Part shown: positions 9,299-17,742 of the stretch, in pieces | Layout of the letters: the number at the start of each line of letters is the position of its first letter | How positions within the stretch are numbered: position 1 is the first letter of the stretch | From: Nymphaea colorata | Lineage: Eukaryota; Streptophyta; Magnoliopsida; Nymphaeales; Nymphaeaceae | Assembly (NCBI RefSeq): GCF_008831285.2 | Contig: NW_022205051.1 | Location: 1 to 39,647 of the forward strand | DNA: 39,647 bases | Direction: 5' to 3' | The notes under the pieces: generated by a model | The model's input: only the letters and a program-made list of their open reading frames with translations | Database searches by the model: none | What the model was told of the DNA's origin: nothing | Program-made: the position numbers and the translations under genes

Positions 9299-9758
9299 CG
9301 TTACCTATATTTTTAATTTGCATCTTACTACCATTACCAACTATAATAGAATTAAAACCATGATAAGGAACTTTACCTTGCATATCTTGTTCTGAATTTG
9401 TCACATGGTGGGAGGCACCTGTGTCTGGATACCAGGCTGAGTCTTGAGTATTGCTGACATTTTCTCGGCTACTAGATGCATTATCAGATTTTCCCATGTT
9501 GCGTGTCATGGCCATAAACACTTTTGGAATATCATAACATTGTCGAGCTGTGTTATTTCTTCTGCCAAAATACTGACAAGTTATTCCTGGGTTAGACTTG
9601 TTAGTATTATTGTTTTTTCCATAGTTTCCTCTTCCTCCATTACGGCCTCTACCCCTACCACCATTTTAGTTGCCACGCCCTTGCCCTTGTTCAGCAATAA
9701 AGGCAGTGGCAGTGGCTTCAACCTGAGTCATCTGGGATGAAGAAAGCATTTCAAGTCG
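9240..9758 (-). pseudogene. Copia gag C-terminus, zinc knuckle and protease, copy 1
   Basis: After the gag stop the frame continues through a Gly/Arg/Asn-rich segment with another stop (GN-stop-NGG). It then has a zinc knuckle reading CQYFGRRNNTARQCY (second Cys is Phe, His is Asn) and the Copia protease with AWYPDTGASHH (DTGA at 9,414-9,425) and FNSIIVGNGSKM. A frameshift follows IKNIGN near 9,300, moving the pre-integrase part to another frame. The protease active site is intact in sequence, but the polyprotein is broken. Confidence 0.88.
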
Positions 9759-10394
9759 TCACTCTTGAGTAATTAACATATCATATAATTCAGACCATGA
9801 ATACACATCTTTGAATGCAGTAACTGTGGTAATAAAAGATTCATATTCGGAATTCAGTCCATTCAAGGTATAGAGAACAAGGTCTGTATCTGAGACAAAG
9901 TGCTGCACTCTGCTAAGATAATCATGTAAGAAACTAATATGTTGAAGGTATTCAGTCATAGACATTCCTCCCTTTTTTATGTTTTGTAATTCTCTTTTCA
10001 ACTGAATAATACGAAGATTATTTTGTGAGGCATACTGTTTTTCAAGGATGCACCAAGCATTTATAGCCGTGCCAACATGAACCAGTTGTGACATGACTGG
10101 TTGAGTCACAGTGACTTTGATCCAATTTAGTGCAATTTGGTCTTCATGATACCATAAATCATCAGCAGTATTTTCTTGTGTGTGTGCTTCATCAAGAAAT
10201 TCAGGTGGAGCAGAACATATTCCATTAACATACTTGATCAAATTTTGACTTTTCATAACACTTTCAATTTGAGAACACCAGAGAAGATAATTTGATCGAT
10301 CAAGCTTGACTGAAACCAAACTTAAGAAAGCATTCCATTGTGTACCTGGTGGAGTAGAAGTGCGAGGAGCGTTAGATGAGGACAATGCAGCCAT
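9759..10394 (-). pseudogene. Copia gag N-terminal and central region, copy 1
   Basis: The 211-codon frame starts at the ATG at 10,394 and has the Copia gag fold signature: LDRSNYLLWCSQIESVMKSQ near residues 32-51, the ALNWI and AWCILEKQYAS segments, then LKRELQNIKKG and YLQHISFLHDYLS. In a live element it would form the particle that packages the RNA. It ends in TGA where copy 2 has CGA (QERR in copy 2, QE-stop here), a CpG-type transition. The N-terminal two-thirds is deleted in copy 2. Confidence 0.9.
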
Positions 10395-10499
10395 ATTATA
10401 CTAGAAATTTCTCCCTCGTTCAATCAACATCCGTGAGCATAGTCAATATGATTTGTGTCTGATAAACAAAAAAGGCGACTGAGGAGGTGGATCGGGCGA

Positions 10500-10965
10500 C
10501 TGAAGGGGCAGATAGGCCTCAGTGGTACTCCCTTGTTAGCATGCTCCTTGGTGAACAAGTGAACACAAAAGGAAACAGCGTGCCCCTTGGTGACGGCTGG
10601 AAACAGCATGACCTTCCCTTGTTGAGAGATAGAAAAAGAAGTCAACAGCGTGCTCCTTGATGAAGGCTGGAAAGAGCGTGGCCTTCCTTAGACAGAAAAG
10701 GAGGCACGTGCCTCGGTGAAGGCAGGAAACCACACACTCCAAAAGGAAGGCACGTGCCTCAATGAAGGCAGGAAACAACACACTCGGTGCCACAACCTTG
10801 TTCAAACACTAAAAGGAGCAGCCCACTCCTTGGTGAAACAGTGCAGTCCTCGGTGAAGATAAGAAGCAGCACGCTCCTCAGTGAAGACAGGAAGACAAGA
10901 AGCAGCATGCTCCTCGGTGAAGACAGGAAGCAGCACACTCCTCTGTCGTTTCCCTGGTTATGCCA
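10500..10965 (-). repeat. Degenerate minisatellite in the Copia-1 leader, copy 1
   Basis: Units of about 26-45 bases sharing GCTCCT[CT]GGTGAAG and GGAAACAGC are repeated with many substitutions, on the plus strand as written. The array lies between the primer binding site and gag, in the untranslated leader. Frames on both strands run through it and encode repetitive peptides, none convincing. The unit number differs from the copy at 31,960-32,345. Confidence 0.75.
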
Positions 10966-11133
10966 AAAACTGTGGATGTAGGAAGAGGAACAGGAGACGG
11001 ACCAGGGGGTGCAGCAAAGAGAGTGGCTGGAAAACGATGGTGCCGGCATCAAACAATGATCGTGATCCAGACAGGTGAAGCGTGGCTCTAGAAAGATGCA
11101 AAATATGGAAGACCACTGTGAAAGCAGTTGCAG

Positions 11134-11145
11134 GCTTTGATACCA
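11134..11145 (-). other. Primer binding site (initiator tRNA-Met type), copy 1
   Basis: The minus strand reads TGGTATCAAAGC, one base different from the usual Copia site TGGTATCAGAGC, which is complementary to the 3-prime end of initiator tRNA-Met. It abuts the inner LTR end, which fixes the element's polarity. Confidence 0.85.
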
Positions 11146-11475
11146 AGTTGAAAGAAAAGATGAACACACAGGTGTAACGAGGTTCGGCTAAAATCAGCCT
11201 ACATCCACACAATGACTCTCTCTTCTATTCTATAACCACACAGAGAGAGTACATATATTTATAGTCACTTTATACAAGTTAGATCCTTGATTTTAGGATC
11301 TTGATTTACACGAAAGATTTGGGCAAAATTATAGAAGAAGATAGGGGAAATGATTTCATTCTCATTTAGAGAATATTGGTCAGTTTTGGATAGCTCTTGA
11401 GTTTTGGAAACCGTACCCTATCCTTTGTAACTGATCTTGATCATATCCGTTCCATAGATCTTATCATTGTTAACA
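11146..11475 (-). repeat. 5-prime LTR of Copia-1, copy 1
   Basis: About 330 bp. On the minus strand it begins TGTTAACAATGATAAGATC and ends CTTTCAACT, directly before the primer binding site, so the final CA appears mutated to CT. It carries a TATA box (11,253-11,264). The outer boundary is ambiguous, because the next 35 bases recur at 5,325-5,362 and could also belong to the LTR (starting TGTAACATAG). No second LTR is present to settle this. Confidence 0.75.
11253..11264 (-). promoter_or_regulatory. TATA box of the Copia-1 LTR, copy 1
   Basis: The minus strand reads CTATAAATATAT, followed 30-40 bases downstream by CT-rich sequence (CTCTCTCTGTGTGG) typical of plant LTR transcript starts. The same arrangement is at 32,660-32,671. 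Confidence 0.55.
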
Positions 11476-11516
11476 AATCTAGCACAGCCCTATGTTACAG
11501 AAATTTCTGAATATTT

Positions 11517-11943
11517 TCTCCAAGAAGAAGGTCATTCTGCTGGACCAGAAACCCCGGAAGAGGCTTGGTGATTCTTATGAGAGAGATGGGCTCTATCTAC
11601 TACATTAACTTGAACACAAACAAGGCACTTCCAGGTGACAAGAAGAATGAAGAATCACTCCTATGGCACTATAGGTTGGGATATTTGTTTGATCTAATTC
11701 TCAAAACTGTGTTTCTTAAGCTCGTCTACAATTTTCCAGTATGTGAGACATGCAATTACGCAAAGATGACTGGACAATCATTTCTTGAATCTGAAATAAA
11801 AAGCCAATATTGCTTCAACTTGGTTCAGGCCGATGTATGGGGCCCAACTCCTGCTGTTTCCAACTTTATTTTCAGATACTTTCTCCTGTTAAAAGATGAC
11901 AAATCATGGATGAGTTGGGTGTTCTTTCTCAAGGGAAAAGGAT
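11517..11943 (+). mobile_element. Second Copia element fragment (Copia-2), opposite strand, copy 1
   Basis: On the plus strand, a pre-integrase domain (SYERDGLY, frameshift, YYINLNTNKALPGDKKNEES), the HHCC motif LLWHYRLGYL...CETCNYAKM and the integrase start NLVQADVWGPTPAVSN then KDDKSWMSWVFFLK. The sequence differs from Copia-1, so this is another family. It abuts the Copia-1 LTR on its left, which suggests Copia-1 inserted into Copia-2 or recombination joined them. Nothing recognisable of RT follows. Confidence 0.82.
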
Positions 11944-12172
11944 GAAGTCTTTTTTATTAGCAGGCATTGCATGGCCACTAGCAATATCTTATATTAACAA
12001 AAGTCACGCACTGGGTGAATTTTATCCAATCTTAAGACTGTGAAAGGTTCCAGATTGGGTTGACAAGGACTTGGTTTCGCATGCAAGATTCACAAATATT
12101 ATTAACCGACAAATTTTTGGTGGTGGCGAACCCTCTGCTAGGTTAAAAGAATCAAAACTTAGCTGGAACAAT

Positions 12173-12431
12173 CTTGACATCAGGGCTGGGGCTTGTTCTC
12201 TCTATATGTTTGAAGTTGAACTCTTGTCCTCAGAAGAGGGGTCGACCTTTTAGTTGTTGTTAGCTCAAAGCCATCTAGACATCCTTTGTCTTTCTCACTC
12301 CTCTTTTTTGCTTCTATTGTCGTTTCTTTGCTGTTCTTAATTTGTAATTTGGTGCTTTCTTGTCATCTATTTTATAATTTTTTTTTTATTTTATCTATGA
12401 AAATTGGTTCAGATCAACCTATTTGAATCGT
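12173..12431 (+). other. Copy 1-specific 259-bp segment
   Basis: Present in copy 1 only. Copy 2 passes straight from TTAGCTGGAACAAT to TGTACCA at 33,577. The segment is pyrimidine-rich with a T run, and contains CTTGTCCTCAGAAGAGGGGT and TTTTAGTTGTTGTTAGC, resembling a retroelement 3-prime end. No target duplication is clear, so loss from copy 2 or insertion in copy 1 both fit. Confidence 0.5.
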
Positions 12432-13070
12432 ACCAGTTTGTTATCAGCCCGATATTTGATCAAATTATAATTGGCATGCAGAGTCCTATATTTTATTAAA
12501 TAATCTTATTCCTAGTCCCATGAGTTCTTTTCGACGATTTCCTGGGCCTCCCTTTTTACACTCCTACGCATGTCCAATGATATTGGATCGTGTAGGTCGG
12601 TGCAGGGTTGTAGTATTTTTTTTATAAAGCTGTGTATATTTTGGAATATTTACTTTTTCATAAACCCTTTTTGTCCTTCTAAAAGTCTTTTTCTTTTTAC
12701 TTAGACATGTTATTTTGGTTATTAATCACCCATATGCATAATTTTTCATGCATAAGACCATATAAGACACTAATTTTGGATCCGGCTTTCCATAATGCTC
12801 ATGCCCATGTGAGTAGAATCAAATGTCCTTCAACTGGCATGCATAGTGCTTCCAAGTTCCATCCTTGCACTAGTATAGCACATTGCTCTCGATCCGACCA
12901 GGTCGACTGGAAACTGAAAGCATGTCATCGTCATTTAAGAAAAGTCATTCCTGGGATTCAAAGAAAAGTCGGCTGAATTTTTCTCCTTTAACTGGCCCTT
13001 GCATCCAATTAAGACGAACCGATACAATTAATTTCTTGTAACTAAAACTTACAAGTACATCATATGTTCA
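12432..13070. other. Conserved non-coding spacer of block B
   Basis: Matches 33,578-34,226 closely. A plus-strand frame of about 90 codons (12,707-12,976; copy at 33,863-34,147) survives in both copies, but its content (CSRSDQVDWKLKACH...) matches nothing I know and is probably chance. Nothing else was recognised. Confidence 0.5.
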
Positions 13071-13096
13071 TATATATATATATATATATATATATA
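13071..13096 (+). repeat. (AT)n microsatellite
   Basis: An AT run of 26 bases. The copy at 34,227-34,241 is 15 bases. It precedes, rather than follows, the conserved sequence that it follows at 2,647 and 5,786. Confidence 0.8.
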
Positions 13097-13099
13097 AAG

Positions 13100-13700
13100 G
13101 AATTGAAATCAGCTATTTTTTTGTTTTGTGTGGATAAAAACCATCACAGTGCATTTGCATTGACCAGTTGTTTGAGCATGATCTTTTGAAAGCAGAGTTT
13201 AATTATACAAAATAACCACTCTACTGCAGAAGTAGCTGCCTGAAATGTATGAAGTTATTAACATGAACATAACTAAAGTTTGTGCGGCACCATCCATCAT
13301 GTACCTCCACCACGGGACTTACCATCGCACAAGATGATTCAGTTGAATTTGAATGAACCTGCAATTGTGGGTCACCTTATACAGGATATGCTCTGTCACT
13401 AGGGAAGATCTCTATATTTTAATTTTAATTTGTTCTGTCTTAACACAAAATACAAGGTCGGCCGAATGCTATTGGGCCCAGCTATCATTAATTACCAAAT
13501 AAGCACTTTATTAATTTGTCAGTCATTTGACCCAAATAATGCCAATGTTTAATTGATACCATATTTTTTTCGTTTAAGATTTAGAAAAAGAATTATATCA
13601 ATTAATTATCAGACATTTCATGATTTTGTCATCTGGCTACCTCTAGCTTTGATAGTCATAGCACTAACTTCATCCACATTTTCTTTTCCCCGGCCCTGCA
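13100..13700 (+). repeat. Old paralogous non-coding block (partner of 2,440-3,300)
   Basis: Shares ordered motifs with block A (see 2,440-3,300), at much lower similarity than the recent duplication. The copy in block B2 is 34,250-34,850. After about 13,690 the two block B copies differ by an indel: copy 1 has about 90 bases of AT-rich sequence, copy 2 has CTTGTACCTGGTGATTG instead. Confidence 0.7.
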
Positions 13701-13889
13701 AATTAATCATCGTCAAAAACATTTTCATAAAATTAGATCAAATTGATAGATATAAATTTCAAAAAAATAACAAAGTATATTATTTTGCAAACATGTACGA
13801 AGGTTATTATAATGTACTGCTGAAGTTGAAAAAAACAAAATCATTAGCAATAGAATATTGATAAAAAAAAACATATAAAGACAAAGAAA

Positions 13890-14060
13890 ATAGTGCGTGA
13901 GCACCCCGATCGTCAGGAAGGGGATGTTCAAGTAATATTGACAAAGTTACTCTTTGATGTAGATTCATTACTTATTCTTTCTATTAAAAGGGACGACAGC
14001 CCAACTCCGAGCAGAGTTTGCATCGAAAGTGACAAAGAAAATTGTGGTGGTGTACTTATG
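13890..14060 (+). other. Short conserved plus-strand frame, doubtful
   Basis: The frame REHPDRQEGDVQVILTKLLF then DVDSLLILS and SRVCIESDKENC is kept in 34,970-35,140 with few changes (Ile/Thr, Asp/Gly, Pro/Leu, Gly/Ser). It has no homology I recognise. The conservation may only reflect recent duplication. Confidence 0.25.
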
Positions 14061-14191
14061 TTACGACTAAAATTGACTTGATACCGATGAAACTACAAAA
14101 AAAGGGAGGAAATTCGGAAATTCAAACTGTTACAGTCTTAATGCATTAGAAGCAAAGTAGTTTACAAATCAAATCATGAGAATATATATTG

Positions 14192-15533
14192 TTACATTAA
14201 AGAGAGGCAGCTCTTTGCAAATGCACCATGTCTCAAACAGCAACTATGTGTTTCAACAACTATACTAAGTAGTATGTAGATTACACCTGTGACGTGTAAC
14301 TTGTTTCCAATAGCTATAGGTGTGCCATGACTCTTAAGAATTATATTTATAATTTCACCAATACATTCTACTTGTTGAGTAAATTGGCCAATAGAAGATA
14401 TACCAAGATAAGATCGAGAGAAAGGATTAAGTAGACCAAGTAAGGTTACTAAAAATAGCAAGAAGGCAATAGACAGTATAAAGGCTATAATCCCAAAAGA
14501 TCTTGGATGCTCCATGAGCAGCAATTAGGGCATGGCCATCTGCAAAGAGGAATTCCTACATCCATACCAGTGCTACATAGTAATGAGACTGAATAATCAT
14601 CTTACCCATGTGTTCCAGGAGGAAGGCCTTGAAGTTGTTCAGTATAAGGTGGCATATCGAAAAGTACAAAGTCATAAAATTCTTAATAAATAAGTAGATT
14701 GTATTGATTTCCAAATAAATATATTCATGCATACAAAGTATGTGGAATGGATCAAAGAAAGTATGTCTTACAAAAGCTTTGAATGCTGGACGATGTGCAG
14801 CCATCTCATATAAGCAATTTGCAAACCATATCCAAAACTTATACTAAAAAAATTAGTACAATTATCATACAAAAATATTGGCAATCATGGAAAAAACGAG
14901 AGAGAGAAGAGACCAAATATCAGATTTGAAACCATATTGAATGGCTGAATATAGACCGTTAGAGAGAGTTATAAGATTACATAGGTTAGCCACAATCTAC
15001 TTCACCCATTTTCAAAGACCCAGAGAGATTAATCAACAAAAGAATATACATAACAAAACGAGCAGAAGCTATGGTAAAAATGTGTGCTTGTAATGTAGAA
15101 TGCTTTGTAGCTGCACCTACTAAAAACACTTGATATTCTCTTTGACATATCTATTACTTACAAGACACACTATTAGAAAAGTGACTCGTAAAAGATGGTA
15201 GACACAATATGGAGGATGACCACCGTATGCAAGATAGCTTGTGTATAAAAATATCAATAAACATGCATTAAAAGATAGATATAAATATGTAGATAAATAG
15301 CTATATGTAATACATAAATAAATAGAGAACTAATGTAAATGTGTACGACATTATCACTTCAAATAATATGTCACCTTTGAGTTTTTGATAACTTTGAAGA
15401 AACCAAATGTAAAATTAGGACTCGTGTGTAAAAAAAGTGTAGCAAATACCGCCAAACTAACTTATAGGTATCCGCACTGCCCTTTCAAGATAATCTAAGA
15501 TGCCCTCTATTGTTCCTTGCAACACCACCTTTA
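14192..15533 (-). pseudogene. Relic of an unrecognised intron-containing gene, copy 1
   Basis: Five protein-like islands lie in order on the minus strand, separated by AT-rich DNA: VVLQGTIEGILDYLERAVRI (15,463-15,533), VGAATKHSTLQAHIFTIASA (15,058-15,124), FANCLYEMAAHRPAFKAF (14,772-14,830), FDMPPYTEQLQGLPPGTHG (14,606-14,663) and FTQQVECIGEIINIILKSHG (14,280-14,392). The third and fourth islands end at TTTTG|TAAGAC and CATGG|GTAAGATG, donor-like contexts. The second is preceded by TGTTTTTAG, an acceptor-like context. Frames between the islands are stop-rich. I do not recognise the protein. Its short exons suggest an ordinary multi-exon plant gene now truncated. Confidence 0.4.
14830..15057. 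other. Intron-like AT-rich DNA between relic exons
   Basis: Contains GAGAGAGAGAAG and a 60-codon plus-strand frame in copy 2 (37,065-37,247) that is broken in copy 1. Nothing further is supported. Confidence 0.35.
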
Positions 15534-15717
15534 AAGTCAAATAAAATAAAACATCAACCTCGTATTTAAAAGAATTAACATGGCATTATTATAAGACTTG
15601 TCAGTTTCACACAGAAAAAAACCTCAAAATGATCAAATGTAGTCATACTAGGAGAAAAGATAATGAAAGATATACAAAATGTGTCATTTCTAAGATTATA
15701 AGGTTCTAACTTTTAGA

Positions 15718-16430
15718 CTAATGTAAATGTGTCATTGACTTGAGGATACAACGTCGAGCTCGACTCGCTTAACTCGTTTATATTAATTTATTACTTCTTA
15801 TTTCTTTTAACTCATTGAACTGGTTTTTTAATTAATTCAACTATAAACATTTGTCTAACTATTAATGCTAGTGGAGCTGATTTTAAATGGATCGAGTTCT
15901 TACAACTCGAACTCGATCTTTGAGTATAAATTTAAGCTTGAGCTCAACTTGTTTCAAGTCAAGCTTTTACAACGGAGCTCAAGTCAAGCCCAAGTTGATT
16001 TTGACTCTTACATTAGGCATCCGACTGAATCACACCCTTAAAGAACTTATGCTTCTGCTATTCATATAAATAGTTTTTTGGTAGGAGGATGACATGAAGT
16101 TTTACAAAAGCAGTTTAAAAAGCAAAACAAAACAAAAAAAAGGTTAAAAAGATAAGCGGATCGTGTTTGGCTCATACGAACTGAGATTATGAACCGGGTT
16201 GTATCGGGCCGGTTGACTGGGTCGATCCAGCTCAGGTCTTAACTTGGGTCAATGATATCACATGAACATTATTTTTGGGGTCCCACCAGCATGTGGTTGC
16301 AGGCGGTGATCGTCTCGATGAGCATCATCATCCCATCCCTATCTAAAACTCATCCTTATCTAGTTCACCGTGATCTGTGGGGGTTCAGCGGCTCTTTTTT
16401 CATGTCACCCTGACCCTGCCTTCAAATTTA
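15718..16430 (+). mobile_element. Copy 1-specific 713-bp segment, probable non-autonomous insertion
   Basis: Copy 2 runs directly from CTAACTTTTAGA (37,841) to GGGAGAGAGTTGAATG (about 37,857). The segment is rich in GAGCTCGA/TCGAGCTC words (GTCGAGCTCGACTCGCTTAA at about 15,752, AACTCGAACTCGATCTTTGAG near 15,905). Such GAGCTCG-rich internal sequence is common in plant hAT-type MITEs. The second half (16,150-16,300, GGGCCGGTTGACTGGGTCG) looks different and may be a separate insertion. Termini were not resolved. Confidence 0.45.
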
Positions 16431-16586
16431 GGGAGAGAGTTGAACGTGCAATAACCAGAAACACACAATTATGACCAAATAAAACCCTTACTTATAGGTG
16501 ACAAAAGTCTATAACTTTTGTTCCTACAATAAACAATTCATTTCTAAGTGTTGGACTTTTTTCGTGGCTGGACCTTAGCCCTGTGT

Positions 16587-17741
16587 TCATTCAATTGGTG
16601 CAAAAGAAAGCAGTCTATTGCCCAGATCATACTTGACATGCATGTTCTGCTGTGCAATATTCCCAAAGATGGGCATCTCTCCATCTTTAATGGCTAAGCA
16701 GGCGATTCCACTTCTAAACATTGCAAAGATATTTGAAGGTGGCAGCTTCCAGTCTGCATTAGCAAAATGAAAGGTCATCTCTGGCAACGCTTCATATGGA
16801 TCACCATTGTTCTCTACATGGTAACACAGCAAATCATGCTCAGGAGGATAGAAGCGTTCATGGTTTATGACATTTGCCGCTTGAACATACACATCTTTTG
16901 CAAGAAAAGTTAGGCTGGTACCCGAGTCTATGATGATCGATCTGGCATCTCCCAACAATGCAGTCGTCTGTGCACCACCAAATTGTATGTTGAGTCTGCT
17001 GTTCCCGACATTTATGTTTGTCAGGATGAGCACATAAAAGCTACCTTCACCACCATCTGATGCCATCGGTGTCTCTTGAACGTCTTCTGTGCCTGAAAAC
17101 AGTGCATCCTCACCGAATTTCAGCTGCCCCGCGGAATTGTTTTCAATGGAAGAGCCAATTTGTTTAACAAGAGAGAGAGGACCACGGCCAAGGCCAGGAA
17201 CTTTATGCAGGGCAGAATCAGGATTATCTTCACGATGAACAGAACCAAAGACAATTCCTTCATGCTTGATGGTGTCGGCACCATTGTCAAACAAGAGCAT
17301 CTCAGAGGCTAGGACCCCTTCTACTTCGGAATTTGCACTATAGGAATATCTGAAACAGCAAAGTTGGTCGCTGGTGCAACGATGGTCGTGCAATTCCATG
17401 CAAAAGCTGGTGGAGCATCTCCTGTTCTTGTAGGTGGACGACTGAAGTGGATCAAACATTGGTGTTTTGACATGGCAGTTGTAACAATGGCAGCATGTTG
17501 TCCATATGAGGTTGCTACCAGCATCTATAATGGCCCAGTACAGGCTGGATGGGGTACCTAGCGAGAGTTTCACGAGAAACTCACTGGGACCAGCCATCAC
17601 AGGGCTGGAGATCACACTGGTGGTATTGGAAAACCGTGAAGCATTGCTGCTCAGCTCATTGAGCTAGACTGGATGAAGGGTCATAGAGAGGTGACAGGGA
17701 TGAGTCTCGATGAAAGAGGTCTATAGAGAAGCCGAGAGGTC
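16587..17741 (-). pseudogene. Plant pepsin-like aspartic protease, CDR1/nepenthesin type (AP-1), 5-prime broken
   Basis: The open frame runs from GTG at 17,615 to the TGA after SFAPIE, 343 codons without introns. The family makes secreted or apoplastic proteases with two catalytic Asp. Visible: VKLSLGTP, the first motif WAIIDAGSNLIW (residue 31; normal DTGS, here DAGS), the Cys-rich nepenthesin insert (CCHCYNC...RCSTSFC...RCTSDQLCC), flap-like RYSYS, the second motif IIDSGTSLTF (residue 230, intact), PEMTFHF and IFGNIAQQN. Versus AP-2 it lacks 39 bp (the KFAYCLPP region) and 9 bp (VGLGH region), both in frame. Upstream, 17,620-17,741 still reads LGFSID and HRDSSLSPLYDPSSSLAQ-stop, with about 32 bp lost, a frameshift and no signal peptide. 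It is probably a pseudogene. An expressed truncated product cannot be excluded. Confidence 0.85.
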
Positions 17742-17742
17742 T

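Larger units (their letters stand above)
8395..11475 (-). mobile_element. Ty1/copia retrotransposon relic (Copia-1), copy 1
   Basis: Reading on the minus strand from high to low coordinates: 5-prime LTR (to 11,475), primer binding site, repetitive leader, gag, zinc knuckle, protease, pre-integrase domain, integrase remnant and a serine-rich linker. Protease-integrase order before RT is diagnostic of Copia. RT, RNase H and the 3-prime LTR are absent. The frame is broken by a nonsense codon after gag, a stop in the Gly-rich region, a frameshift after the protease, and a 504-bp deletion in integrase. It cannot be autonomous. Confidence 0.93.
8618..17742 (+). repeat. Segmental duplication, block B, copy 1
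   Basis: This aligns in direct orientation with 30,008-39,194. Order and strand of the contents are the same in both: Copia-1 (minus), Copia-2 fragment (plus), non-coding DNA with (AT)n, a multi-exon gene relic (minus) and an aspartic protease pseudogene (minus). Segments present only here are about 9,966-10,432 (gag N-terminus), 12,173-12,431 and 15,718-16,430. Homology ends at 17,742, inside the 5-prime part of the protease. Confidence 0.93.

Noticed and set aside
9444-9740. Plus-strand frames over the Copia protease and gag (also 31,380-31,640)
   Set aside because: They are complements of the real minus-strand gag/protease frame.
10424-11212. Several overlapping frames on both strands of the Copia-1 leader, up to 136 codons
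   Set aside because: They run through a degenerate minisatellite that keeps several frames open. Content differs between the copies and none has a recognisable domain.
12707-12976. Conserved 89-codon plus-strand frame shared with 33,863-34,147
   Set aside because: Shared only because the DNA is recently duplicated. No start context, domain or biased codon use was seen.
13553-13931. Hydrophobic frames on both strands
   Set aside because: AT-rich DNA gives Phe/Leu/Ile-rich translations. They are not kept in the duplicate at 34,690-34,930.
16918-16929. Idea that AP-1 is a retroviral-type protease of a Copia element
   Set aside because: It has two different Asp motifs (DAGS and DSGT), a nepenthesin Cys-rich insert and pepsin-family length. 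Copia proteases have one DTGA motif.
17321-17561. Frames opposite or out of phase with AP-1, and similar ones at 38,386-38,983
   Set aside because: They overlap the protease coding sequence in other frames and carry no family signature.
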